From: Ferirhizobium litorale
Lineage (GTDB): Bacteria > Pseudomonadota > Alphaproteobacteria > Rhizobiales > Rhizobiaceae
Length of the DNA: 64,000 nt
Direction of reading: 5' to 3'
Assembly (NCBI GenBank): GCA_030028905.1
Contig: JALDYZ010000001.1
Span: forward strand, 434,001-498,000
The first letter of the stretch is position 1. Every line of letters starts with the position of its first letter. The notes beneath the pieces were generated by a model that had not been told where the DNA came from, did no database searches, and saw only the letters and a program-made list of their open reading frames with translations. A program made the translations under genes and the position numbers. Positions 35,069-43,952 of this stretch are shown here, piece after piece.

Positions 35069-35983
35069 CTACCAAGGCACGCAGGTGAGTTCGCTGTACA
35101 GATAGTCGACTTGGCTCGGTGAAACCCGGTTGCTGCGAAACATCTTGGGTCGCGATGAATGCAACGGAAGGGAAAAGCGCGGGCGGGAATGCACGACGCG
35201 ATCTTCAGCGAGTGTCGCCACGATGCCATAGCGGGTCAGCAGATGGCTGTAGATGTGGCGAGCTGTCCTTGCGAACAGCTCGGGATTGCCCACGTGCAAG
35301 ATCGAGGCGAACAGCCGCAGCCGCTTGCGCCTATCCCTGCGAAAGACGACGTAGCAATACTCTCCGTCATGAAGCACGACGAGATGATATGCCGCCGGTG
35401 CGTTTTCGTGATCCCTGTAAATCTCAAGATCACGCCCCTCGAGGCTGGCCTCGATCGTTGCCGGATCGCAGACGATGCGCGGGCGCTTTCCCCAGGTCGG
35501 CCAGGGCCAGTTGGGAACAAGGGCTGTTGCGGTGTCCAGATGCTGGAAATTGAGCCGAGTGTTCAAAGGCACGACGTTTCCGCTCGGCGACAGGTCCGTG
35601 AACGTATATCCGTCCTGGTCGAGCATGGCCTTCAAGAGCCTGAGTCCATGCGAGCGGTATGCGTCCAGGACGCACCAGGCGGAGAGATTGCAGAAGTTCT
35701 CGAGACGATCGCCCACCCGACGCTGCGAATAGAATGCCACATAGACTCCAAGCACACGATCACCGTTCACCAGCATGAAGCCATGATTTGGGGACGAGAT
35801 CTGCCAAGACGGCTGGATGGCGGAAGCCCATGCCGAAGGAGACAGCCGATCGTTCAATTCCGCGTGGAGAAAGTTGGCAACGCGCTCCACATCGCCATCA
35901 GAAATTGGGCATAACTCGACACGTCCGTCGGCCGATTTGTACTCAGAGTGTGACACCGTCTGCCAATTCCTTCGCAACCGCAT
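35069..35983 (-). CDS. GNAT-like acyltransferase of the ACP/AMP-ligase module
   Basis: 304 residues. The N-terminal ~150 residues look like one GNAT domain (LCPISDGDVERVANFLH..., GFMLVNGDRVLGVYVAFYS, SAWCVLDAYRSHGLRLLKAML, the last being the acyl-CoA/ACP phosphate loop equivalent). The C-terminal half resembles a second, degenerate one (YHLVVLHDGEYCYVVFRRD). First gene of the operon. It could transfer the ACP-bound group to a sugar or lipid. Start is uncertain: GTG 35992 or ATG 35983. The function is inferred from position. Confidence 0.65.
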   Translation of the reverse strand: MRLRRNWQTVSHSEYKSADGRVELCPISDGDVERVANFLHAELNDRLSPSAWASAIQPSWQISSPNHGFMLVNGDRVLGVYVAFYSQRRVGDRLENFCNLSAWCVLDAYRSHGLRLLKAMLDQDGYTFTDLSPSGNVVPLNTRLNFQHLDTATALVPNWPWPTWGKRPRIVCDPATIEASLEGRDLEIYRDHENAPAAYHLVVLHDGEYCYVVFRRDRRKRLRLFASILHVGNPELFARTARHIYSHLLTRYGIVATLAEDRVVHSRPRFSLPLHSSRPKMFRSNRVSPSQVDYLYSELTCVPW

Positions 35984-36106
35984 CCAAAACACCGGCGCAA
36001 GCTTAATTCAAAGTATTTATAGCCGCCCCCGCTCCCGAAAGTAGTTCAACAAAAGGTCAGGTACCTATCCCGTTTGCCGACTGGAGGCTTAACGACCGCG
36101 AGTCGT

Positions 36107-37381
36107 ATGGTCGTGCATCGGAATATGCGCAGATGCGAATGGGAGGCTACCATTTCCAAGCGGCATCACATCCTGATCCTGGTCGAAAACCTGCCGGTTC
36201 CCTTCGATCGCAGAGTTTGGCAAGAAGCACAGGCACTAAACGATGCCGGCTATGAAGTGTCGGTGATCTGCCCGACAGGGAGAGGCTACGACAAGAACTA
36301 TGAGGTGATCGGCGGGATACACATATATCGGCATCCGCTAGAGGAAGCCGGTTCTGCGGCCGGATACATCAAGGAGTACTTCACCGCCTTAGTGTATCAG
36401 ATCTACTTGTCGTTCCGGGTGCGCCGCCGGCAGCGGATCGATGTGATACAGGCATGCAACCCGCCCGATCTGTTGTTTCTCGTGGCCATGATCCACAAAG
36501 TACTATTCGGTACCTTCTTTGTATTCGATCATCACGATTTGAGCCCCGAACTCTATGTCAGCAAGTTCGGCCGCAAGGATCTGTTCTATAAATTGTTGTG
36601 TTTTTTCGAGAAGCAAACCTTCCGCATGGCGGACGCGAGCGTGGCGACAAACGAAACCTTTCGCGATATAGCGGTGAGGCGCGGAGGCATGCCTCCGGAT
36701 CGGGTCGTCGTGGTCAAGAGTTATCCGGAAGCCGCGCGATTTCGTCCCACGACCCCTGAACAATCGCTCATCGCTTCCGGAAAGCATCTAATCGGCTACA
36801 TTGGCATCATGGGCGAGCAGGACGGTGTCGATACCCTGGTACGAGCCGTTGCGGAGATCCTGCATGTCCGCAAGCGTGATGACATACATTGCCTCATAAT
36901 CGGCGACGGCCCAGAACTCAAGCGGCTTAAGGCCATGACCGACGAGTTGGGCATCGGTGGTTCGCTCAGGTTTACCGGGTATCTCAGTGGACAACCGCTT
37001 TTGTCACATCTCTCTGCGTTTGATGTCGGGATTATCCCGGATCCGCCGGGCGAACTCAATGACAAGCTCTCAATGAACAAGGTGTTCGAGTATATGATGC
37101 TGGGATTACCCATTGTCCAGTTCAACCTGCCCCAGGCAACGCGAGAAGCTGGGCATGCGGCGCTCGTCGTCTCGGAGCATTCGCCACAGGCGCTTGCGGA
37201 TGGCATCCTCGCGCTCATCGACGACCCGGAGCGTCGTAAGCAGATGAGCATGGTTGGGCGAGCAGTGGCCGAACGCGAATTCCGCTGGACAGGCGAAGCC
37301 GGTCGCTATCTCGATGCGTATGGTGACCTGTTCCGGAGGAGACTGGACGTCCATGATCAGCGTCATTATTCCACATCTTGA
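36107..37381 (+). CDS. Family 4 glycosyltransferase
   Basis: 424 residues. GT-B fold: ILILVENLPVPFDRRVWQEAQAL at the N-terminus (typical of WcaL/ExoL-like transferases of EPS loci), VFDHHDLSPELY, then the donor domain with LIGYIGIMGEQDGVD, IIGDGPELKRLK and the acidic MNKVFEYMMLGLPIV (EX7E-like end). No strong ribosome-binding site; ATGs at 36107 and 36125 are both possible, and the family alignment needs only the latter. The next gene begins inside its end. Confidence 0.86.
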   Translation: MVVHRNMRRCEWEATISKRHHILILVENLPVPFDRRVWQEAQALNDAGYEVSVICPTGRGYDKNYEVIGGIHIYRHPLEEAGSAAGYIKEYFTALVYQIYLSFRVRRRQRIDVIQACNPPDLLFLVAMIHKVLFGTFFVFDHHDLSPELYVSKFGRKDLFYKLLCFFEKQTFRMADASVATNETFRDIAVRRGGMPPDRVVVVKSYPEAARFRPTTPEQSLIASGKHLIGYIGIMGEQDGVDTLVRAVAEILHVRKRDDIHCLIIGDGPELKRLKAMTDELGIGGSLRFTGYLSGQPLLSHLSAFDVGIIPDPPGELNDKLSMNKVFEYMMLGLPIVQFNLPQATREAGHAALVVSEHSPQALADGILALIDDPERRKQMSMVGRAVAEREFRWTGEAGRYLDAYGDLFRRRLDVHDQRHYSTS

Positions 37382-38255
37382 TCAGATTGAAGCTCTAGAG
37401 TGCTGCCTGGCTTCGCTTCGTTGCCAAACGGGAGTGACGCAGCAGGTCGAGATCATCGTCGTCGACAATGGCTCAAAGGCGCTCCCCATTGAGGCCTGCT
37501 CGTCAATTGCAGGCGTCACATTGCTGTCTGAGCCCGTTCCGGGACCAGGGCCGGCCCGCAACCTCGGTGTGGTGCATGCGACCGGCGAAATCCTCGCATT
37601 CATCGACGCCGACTGCACCGCCCACAGTGGTTGGCTTGCCGAGATAGAGCGTTGTTTTTCCGTCGATCCGGATATTTCCATCCTGGGCGGCGACGTACGT
37701 ATTGCCTGCCGGGACCCGCAGCGTCTGACGCTCCTGGAGGCGTATGAGAGCGTGTTTGCCTATCGCATGAAGGAGTACATCGCAAAGCAGGGGTTTACCG
37801 GGACCGGCAATCTTGCTGTGCGTGCCGAGGTATTCAGTGTGGTCGGCCGATTTGGCGGTATCGAAATCGCCGAGGATCGCGACTGGGGGCAGCGGGCGCT
37901 TCGCCTCGGCTACCGCACCTCCTATTGCCCCGGGATGATTGTCTATCATCCTGCGCGAAAGACCTTCGCAGAGCTTGCGCAAAAGTGGCAGAGGCATACG
38001 GCGCACGATTTCGAGCGGATCCAGTCGAAGCGCGGGTGGCGTATGCGCTGGGTCCTTCGCAGCCTGGCCGTCGCCGTATCACCAATTGCCGAACTGTTTC
38101 GGATCGGACGGTCCGAGCGGTTGCAGGGGCTGCGTTCACGCGCACTGGCATTCGTTGGGGTGATCTTCATACGCTGCTACAGGACCTGGATCATGCTGGC
38201 GCTTGCGCTTGGCGCGAATGCGCCGACCTGGAGCGCCCGCTGGAACAGGGCGTAG
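37353..38255 (+). CDS. Family 2 glycosyltransferase
   Basis: 300 residues. MISVIIPHLDQIEALECCL, IIVVDNGSKA, GPGPARNLGV and AFIDADC (DxD-type) define the GT-A fold; EDRDWGQRALRLGYR holds the catalytic acidic ED pair. A C-terminal hydrophobic helix (about 262-285) may tether it to the membrane. It overlaps the preceding transferase gene by 29 bases with a GGAGGAG site, so the two are coupled and likely act one after the other. Confidence 0.87.
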   Translation: MISVIIPHLDQIEALECCLASLRCQTGVTQQVEIIVVDNGSKALPIEACSSIAGVTLLSEPVPGPGPARNLGVVHATGEILAFIDADCTAHSGWLAEIERCFSVDPDISILGGDVRIACRDPQRLTLLEAYESVFAYRMKEYIAKQGFTGTGNLAVRAEVFSVVGRFGGIEIAEDRDWGQRALRLGYRTSYCPGMIVYHPARKTFAELAQKWQRHTAHDFERIQSKRGWRMRWVLRSLAVAVSPIAELFRIGRSERLQGLRSRALAFVGVIFIRCYRTWIMLALALGANAPTWSARWNRA

Positions 38256-38271
38256 TGTCTACAGTTCTGTT

Positions 38272-39531
38272 TCAATGTCCTTGTGGTCTGTAGTGGTCTC
38301 CTTGCGTCGGAATCGCGAGTTTTTGGGCACGTGCAGCAATAACATCAGCATAGATCGCGTCCATCCGTTCGAGCCTGGCGGGCCAGAGGGCAGTTCGCGT
38401 TACGTGCTCAAGAGCCGCGATCCCCATTTGCAGACGCAGTCTCCGATTTGCTGCGAGCTTGCGGATCGCCTCGGCGAGGTCAACCGCTAACTTCTCGCGC
38501 GTCGTGATGGAGAGTTTTATCGCACAAGCATCAGATGTGGCGCTACTTGGCCCACCGCGATCGACCACAATAAGTGGAAGTGAGTAACTCATTGCTTCGA
38601 GTACCACGCGCCCACCGGGCTCACGATAACTGGGAAAAACGAATATGTCGGCCTTTCTGTAGTACTCAGACACATCGCTTTTTGATTTCCAAGAGTGAAG
38701 CTTTATGCGGTCTTCTAGCGCATGTTCCGCAATCAAATTCTCACATTCGCTTCTATCGGGCCCGTCACCAACTAGATCAAGCTCGATAGGCAAGTCCTTA
38801 ACGAGCGCAACAGCGCGAATGATATCGCGCGCGCCCTTGGTGCGTATGAGGCGGCCGACATACAACAGCTTCGTTGATTCAGGTCGGATCTTGCGCGCCA
38901 CAATTGGCGGAAGCTCATCGAGGGCGTTGTCGCTCATCACTTCGAACCGATGTAAATGCACCGCGGAAAGCAGTTCTCTGACGTATTCTCCAATGCCGGG
39001 CACGCAATCGGCGCTCTCGAAGGTACGGCGTAGCAACGGATCCCACCGAAGACGGTATTGGTCCAAGTTGCGAAGCGTCAAATACCATGGGCTGGATGAA
39101 TCGTCAGAATCTAAGCCAGGGGGAGAGGGTAGGCCACCACCCACAGGTCCGACGACAAGGGGTAAGCCCATATTCGCGGCTGGCGATGGATAACGCATCG
39201 CGACTGGTACGGGCTGATGTATGATGTCAAAATGATTCCCGCTTGCCAACGCTTGACGAATCCAGCGCCGTGCGCGAAAATAGAATGGTAGGTAGCCCGG
39301 CTTGAGAATGCTGTTAAGTCGCTCTGCGCGGCCCAGCACCGGGGGTTCGCTCCACTCCACGATACGGATGTTCTTTAATTGTTGTGCCGCGGGCGTGGCG
39401 CCTCTTTTGTGGTATGTCAACAAAGTTACATCGTGGCGTTGGGCTAGGTTCTGTGCCCACTGATGGGCGATATAGGCTTCGCCAATGTCTTCTCCATTGC
39501 AGGTTGGAGCTACCAGCAACAACTTTACCAT
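38272..39531 (-). CDS. Family 4 glycosyltransferase
   Basis: 419 residues. KLLLVAPTCNGEDIGEAYIAHQWA at the N-terminus, VGPVGGGLPSPPG in the middle, KLLYVGRLIRTKGARDIIRA and LVGDGPDRSE in the donor domain, and the EX7E motif within REPGGRVVLEAMSYSLP. Converges with the previous two-gene operon, leaving 16 bases. A GGAG site lies eight bases before ATG 39531. Its own codon use is more AT-rich than neighbours in places, which fits a transferred gene. Confidence 0.87.
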   Translation of the reverse strand: MVKLLLVAPTCNGEDIGEAYIAHQWAQNLAQRHDVTLLTYHKRGATPAAQQLKNIRIVEWSEPPVLGRAERLNSILKPGYLPFYFRARRWIRQALASGNHFDIIHQPVPVAMRYPSPAANMGLPLVVGPVGGGLPSPPGLDSDDSSSPWYLTLRNLDQYRLRWDPLLRRTFESADCVPGIGEYVRELLSAVHLHRFEVMSDNALDELPPIVARKIRPESTKLLYVGRLIRTKGARDIIRAVALVKDLPIELDLVGDGPDRSECENLIAEHALEDRIKLHSWKSKSDVSEYYRKADIFVFPSYREPGGRVVLEAMSYSLPLIVVDRGGPSSATSDACAIKLSITTREKLAVDLAEAIRKLAANRRLRLQMGIAALEHVTRTALWPARLERMDAIYADVIAARAQKLAIPTQGDHYRPQGH

Positions 39532-40203
39532 TTGCAATCTCCGCACTTGCGCTGCAGCAGGCTGGAACGATTGATCTTGATTGTGTGGGCACTGGGGGCA
39601 TTGTTTCGCGAAACTCGAGCGGGGGTATCCAGTCGCTAGTGAAATGCAACAAATACGCGAATTATCGTATATTTCGGGGTTTGCTCAGAATAGACGCAAC
39701 CGTGATGTGGCTCACATAAGAAACTGGTGAACTAGGTAGTAATATGTGAAACTATATATAAGTTTATGCGTAACAATATTGTTCTTCTAAATTTACATCG
39801 GTATTTAGTGGTTTTTTGTTCAACTCCATTTCAAGAAAAAACCACCAAATTAACTTGTAGTCGATAAGCTATTGTATTTTAATAGGTTCTTTGATTGAGA
39901 ATTATTATTAGGCTCTATCTACATTGTTTTTCCATATTAGTCGATTGCAATGCCGAGATGCTGTAGCACGGAGTGTTGGTGTGGCTCTCGCGGGCGTTGC
40001 ATCTCTTTATACAGAATGCAACGAAGTGACGCAATGTGGGTCTTGCAGCACCGCATGTGTGGCGGCGCACTACATGTTTTCGCATCCGTGGGGGTCAGAG
40101 ATCAGCTATTCGACCTAAGGTCGCACAATTCACCCTTCGAATTTGGAGACAGCAGGGAAAGAGATGCCGCGTCGCGCCCACGGCTCGCGTCGACACATCT
40201 GCC
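39532..40203. other. AT-rich intergenic region with long inverted repeat
   Basis: About 670 bases, strikingly AT-rich from about 39700 to 39930 compared with the high-GC surroundings. Contains GTGGTTTTTT / AAAAAACCAC (39808-39817, 39836-39845), a 10-bp stem with an 18-base loop. The region from 39930 to 40200 has no gene with a start signal or recognised product. It holds the promoter of the leftward glycosyltransferase and the downstream end of the leftward BY-kinase gene. Confidence 0.5.
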
Positions 40204-40944
40204 TCAATATCCGTACTTCTCGGGACTATAGCGGCACTTGTTCAGGACGACGCCGAGCACGTTGGTCTTCTCCGCAAGCTCCCGCTCGCAAACATCGACT
40301 TCATTCAACGTGCTGTAGTCGGCCGCAGCCACCAGGATGACGCAGTCCACGTTTGGCAGGAATGCCAGCACATCGTCGTTCGAAAGCATGGGCGGCAAGT
40401 CGAAAAGAATGACATCCGGGTTCATCCTTTGACGCAGGTCCTGCAAGGTCTCCGTGGCGACGGGGCTTTGCAGCAATTCAGCGGAGTAGTGCACCGGCTG
40501 CCTGTTGGCCGCGATCGCCAGATTGTCGCCATGGCGCAGGAAGACGTCGCGCGCCGGGCTGTCCCCTTTCAGAAAACTTTCCATCGAGGGCATGTTCCGG
40601 ATCCCCAGCGTCTTGCCGACCTGTGGTCTCCTCAGGTCGAGATCGAGCAGAAGTGTGCGGCAATCCGTCTGGTGGCCGAGGCTGAATGCCAGGTTCAAGG
40701 CAATGAAAGTCTTTCCGCACGCTGGCGTCGGGGAGGTGATGGCGACGCGGTTCCAGTTGTTCTGTCTGATCGCGTGCAGAAGCTTGGTGCGCAGCATATC
40801 GAAGGCGGCGTGGGCATGATCCGACCGGTTTGTCGTGACGATGCGATTGCGGGCAATCACGTCGGGATCGAGCGACAGCGGGGAGAGTTCTTCCCAGTTC
40901 ATTTGTTGCACGTCCCGCGTGGGTACGATCGTTGTCCTCGCCAT
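40204..40944 (-). CDS. BY-kinase (CpsD/CapB-type tyrosine autokinase)
   Basis: 246 residues, cytosolic. Deviant Walker A in SPTPACGKTFIALNLA (Lys78), Walker A' in LLLDLDLRRPQVGK, and Walker B in VILFDLPPM. The C-terminus ends with a small Tyr cluster (RYSPEKYGY), the usual autophosphorylation site. Such kinases control polymerisation with a Wzz-type partner; here the partner is the separate gene upstream, so the ExoP function is split in two. ATG 40944 is favoured; the frame is open to 41001. Confidence 0.87.
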   Translation of the reverse strand: MARTTIVPTRDVQQMNWEELSPLSLDPDVIARNRIVTTNRSDHAHAAFDMLRTKLLHAIRQNNWNRVAITSPTPACGKTFIALNLAFSLGHQTDCRTLLLDLDLRRPQVGKTLGIRNMPSMESFLKGDSPARDVFLRHGDNLAIAANRQPVHYSAELLQSPVATETLQDLRQRMNPDVILFDLPPMLSNDDVLAFLPNVDCVILVAAADYSTLNEVDVCERELAEKTNVLGVVLNKCRYSPEKYGY

Positions 40945-41028
40945 CCTATCTCTTCCTTGGAACGTTGCGGGATTTTGCGAGGATATCTGTGTAAATTCCA
41001 TAGCTTACGTCTCAACAGGTTTTAGGAG

Positions 41029-42591
41029 TTATAGTTGGTCTCTCGAGATGGGGAGATGCTGCTTTGCACCGAGAGAATTGGGTGACGCGACGTTCTCGAT
41101 CGAGGGCGCCAACGAAGCGTGATGGTGAATTGCGACCAACGACTGAGGCGGGACCATGAGCAAGAGCATGGCGGCCGTCGCTCCACGCCGAAGTTGGAAG
41201 GCGCGTCTCTCGTTCGGTGCGGCGATGTATGGAATGACGGCCAAGGGTTGGTTCTGAAGCAATTGAACCAGTTCCGTGGGTCTGCGTATCGTTCTGTTCA
41301 GCATTTCGAGCAGAACCACAAGACCGAAACCCAATCCGAGCCCTCCCATGACACCGGCAGCGGCGATCAGGCGACGGCGCGACTGCATGGGCTTTTCGGG
41401 TGGGGTGGCCGATTCGAGCAAGGAAAATCGCCCACCATCGGCCCGTACTTCGACCTGCTTGCCAAGCGAAGCTTCGGCGCGCTTGGCAATTGCGGTGTTG
41501 TACTGCATTTGCAGATTTGCCTGGTTCCTTGTCAGCGCGTTCAAGCTGGCTTCGGTGGCGGGGGTCGCGTTGATGGATTGTGTGAGATCGGCAATGCTTT
41601 TTGTGATGAGGGCCCGTTCTCCTTCAATGGACTTCAGGCGCCTGTCGACATCCGCCAGCTGAAGGTCCAGCCCGGAAGGCGTTTTTTTGTTTGCGGCGCG
41701 CTCATCCTGCGGCTCCTGTTCTGTACGCAAAGCTGCGATCCTCGCCCGCAGGGCTACGATGTTGGGGCTATTTTCGGAAAAGATCGCCAACTGCTCGGCG
41801 AGCGCCCTGTTCAGGTCCATGAGCATCTGCTGTTCGGCGGTGAGGGGGCCGGCATTGGAATACTGGCCGGTCGCCAGATAGGTTTCCACGAGCGCGCTGC
41901 GGCGTGTGCGAAGGTCGGACTCCTCACGCTCCAACGCCATAAGCCGCTCCTGCTGGCTTGTCTGTTGCGTCCGGCGAAACTCGAGGCTCTCGGGGAGCGT
42001 ATCCTTGTTTGCGGTCTTGAACTTGAGAAGGTCTGCCTCGATCATATCGAGTTCCGCGGCCAGCCTCGACACCTGGTCATCGAAGAGTTGCAGGGTATCG
42101 TCCGCCCTATCGGTGCGCTGGCGCTGGCTGTTGCGCAGGATCAATGCCGCAAGTTCATTGGCGACTGTCGTCGACAACACGGGCGTATCCGCCTGGAACG
42201 ACACACTGAAAACAGTCGGGCCGCCCATTTGCAGTTCGTCGAAGGTTATGCGTGAGCGCATGTCCTTGACGATATTGTCGGCGGACGGCTTTTCCTCTTG
42301 GCCACCGTACACGTCGAGCTTTCCTGCGAGCTCGATCAGATTGTCGCGCGTCGTGATCTGTTGCTGGATGATCTGCAACTGCTCCAGGGAACTGGTCGGC
42401 ACCGTGGATTGCACCATCTCGGCGGGAATTTGTGGTGGCTCGACAAGGATTTTTGCCGTGGACTGATAGACGCGCGGCATGAGCAGGGCGACTGTTATGC
42501 CAAGCACCGTCGATACTGCGGTGATCGCCACCAGATATGGCAATCTTCGCAACAGGATCGAAACATAGAAGCGTACATCGATGTCACCCAT
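41029..42591 (-). CDS. Wzz/GumC-type polysaccharide co-polymerase
   Basis: 520 residues. TM1 at about 18-38 in RRLPYLVAITAVSTVLGITVALLMP, then the Wzz segment YQSTAKILVEPPQIP, a long periplasmic coiled coil (~165-370) and TM2 at about 395-420 (RLIAAAGVMGGLGLGFGLVVLLE). After TM2 some 100 residues remain, rich in Arg/Ala with no kinase domain. It is the membrane partner of the BY-kinase encoded 84 bases downstream and sets chain length. Confidence 0.9.
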   Translation of the reverse strand: MGDIDVRFYVSILLRRLPYLVAITAVSTVLGITVALLMPRVYQSTAKILVEPPQIPAEMVQSTVPTSSLEQLQIIQQQITTRDNLIELAGKLDVYGGQEEKPSADNIVKDMRSRITFDELQMGGPTVFSVSFQADTPVLSTTVANELAALILRNSQRQRTDRADDTLQLFDDQVSRLAAELDMIEADLLKFKTANKDTLPESLEFRRTQQTSQQERLMALEREESDLRTRRSALVETYLATGQYSNAGPLTAEQQMLMDLNRALAEQLAIFSENSPNIVALRARIAALRTEQEPQDERAANKKTPSGLDLQLADVDRRLKSIEGERALITKSIADLTQSINATPATEASLNALTRNQANLQMQYNTAIAKRAEASLGKQVEVRADGGRFSLLESATPPEKPMQSRRRLIAAAGVMGGLGLGFGLVVLLEMLNRTIRRPTELVQLLQNQPLAVIPYIAAPNERRAFQLRRGATAAMLLLMVPPQSLVAIHHHASLAPSIENVASPNSLGAKQHLPISRDQL

Positions 42592-42770
42592 TGCGAAGTC
42601 ACCCGTACTTGAAAACCTGACCGGTGCGTTACCGAGAGATTATCTTCGAGCAGTTTCGGGGTGCGTGATAGTTCATCGATAGTGGATACGCTGACCTATA
42701 TATTCGAAGGCTCTAGTACCTTTGGTTAGGGCCCGCCTTTCCGCCACATGGCAGCGTGCCGACAGCAGAA

Positions 42771-42799
42771 AAATCGGGTCGCATTGGGCGACCCGATTT
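42771..42799 (-). terminator. Rho-independent terminator after the ExoY-type gene
   Basis: Stem AAATCGGGTCG / CGACCCGATTT (11 bp) with a seven-base loop; on the minus strand it is followed by TTTTTCTG (42769-42773 are all A on the plus strand). It lies 57 bases after the transferase stop. Confidence 0.85.
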
Positions 42800-42855
42800 G
42801 AGGAGGTCAATGTTCAACATATACCGATTGTAGGGGACAGGCAAAACCAGGAGAT

Positions 42856-43539
42856 CTACAGGCCTGTTCCTCGCAAGACGACGGTGAGCGTCTTCGACAG
42901 TACCCACAGATCCGTTCCCAGCGACATTATCGCGGCATAGCGGTTATCATATAGCGCCCTTTCAGCGAAGGTGCTTTCGTTGCGTTCGCTTATCTGCCAC
43001 AGACCAGTCAGGCCGGGTCGCATGTCGAAGTAGGCGGTCCCGGGATAATAGGCCCGCTGGTTGGGCATCATAGGGCGGGGACCGACCAGGCTCATCTGGC
43101 CGAGACCTACGTTCAGCAACTGCGGCAGTTCATCAAGGGAATACTTTCGCAGATACTTGCCGATTGACGTTATGCGCGGATCGTCCTTGAGCTTCTGTGT
43201 GGTGTCCCATTCGATCCGAGCTGCAGGATTGGTGTCAAGGTAGTCCTGCAGCTTCCTGTCGGCATCCGGAACCATCGTACGAAGCTTCCAGAGATTGAAG
43301 ATCTTCCCATCCTTGCCAAGCCTTGGCTGGCAATAGAAAGCACTACCACCGTCGCGCCGTATCAGAAGTGCCAAAATGGCAATGATCGTCAAGGCGAGTG
43401 GGGCGAGCAACGCGATGCCGAGAAGGTCGATGACCCGCTTCAGTGGCTCATAGGTAACAACATTCGCATCCAGAGAACGGCGGCGCGGCGCCGTGCGCAC
43501 GACAAGTGTCTGGAGTGGAGATCTGGGATTTGCCGACAT
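42856..43539 (-). CDS. ExoY/WbaP-type initiating sugar-phosphate transferase
   Basis: 227 residues. One N-terminal membrane helix (about 36-60), then the catalytic domain: KIFNLWKLRTMVPDAD, DDPRITSIGKYLRKYSLDELPQLLNV, MSLVGPRPMMPNQ and RPGLTGLWQ, all hallmarks of bacterial sugar transferases. The short form (no five-helix N-terminus) is like S. meliloti ExoY, which puts galactose-1-phosphate on undecaprenyl phosphate to start succinoglycan. Single-gene unit with its own terminator. Confidence 0.92.
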   Translation of the reverse strand: MSANPRSPLQTLVVRTAPRRRSLDANVVTYEPLKRVIDLLGIALLAPLALTIIAILALLIRRDGGSAFYCQPRLGKDGKIFNLWKLRTMVPDADRKLQDYLDTNPAARIEWDTTQKLKDDPRITSIGKYLRKYSLDELPQLLNVGLGQMSLVGPRPMMPNQRAYYPGTAYFDMRPGLTGLWQISERNESTFAERALYDNRYAAIMSLGTDLWVLSKTLTVVLRGTGL

Positions 43540-43952
43540 TTGCCCCTCCGCCCGAGATTATTATCTTCTGGGCGCTCATGTTTTATTGAAGGAAATCTCG
43601 AGATCTTGTCCCCTGATATATTCTTGTTGTCTCGATTATGGGGCAGATAACCTCAAGCATTATTGCCGAAGCAACGGAATGTTAACCAACATGGATTGCC
43701 ATCCTCAATATATCGCGCGTTAGATATTTCGGGCTAGTTCCGATGATGGTTGACCTTATTGTGGTGCGGTTCCACAAAAGGAGCACTCTGCCGCGCGCAA
43801 ATAAGCTGGAGGGGGACGCGGCAGGGGGAATGGAGAGCCAATGACGGGCGCCGGCGTCGCCAGAACAAAAAAAGGGCCCCTAGCCGGGGCCCTATGTCGA
43901 AATTCAGTTCAGGAATGGAGTTCTATGGCGTTGCCCAGAGCCCCGACATGGT
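43540..43952. promoter_or_regulatory. Promoter region of the initiating transferase, with terminator of the upstream regulator gene
   Basis: About 410 bases. The right side holds the terminator hairpin of the LuxR-type regulator; the left side, AT-richer (about 43590-43700), should hold the ExoY-type promoter. No gene seen. Confidence 0.5.
43866..43893 (-). terminator. Rho-independent terminator of the LuxR-type regulator gene
   Basis: Stem AGGGCCCC / GGGGCCCT with loop TAGCC; the minus-strand transcript ends in a run of seven U (plus-strand AAAAAAA just before the stem). 60 bases after the regulator stop. Confidence 0.88.
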
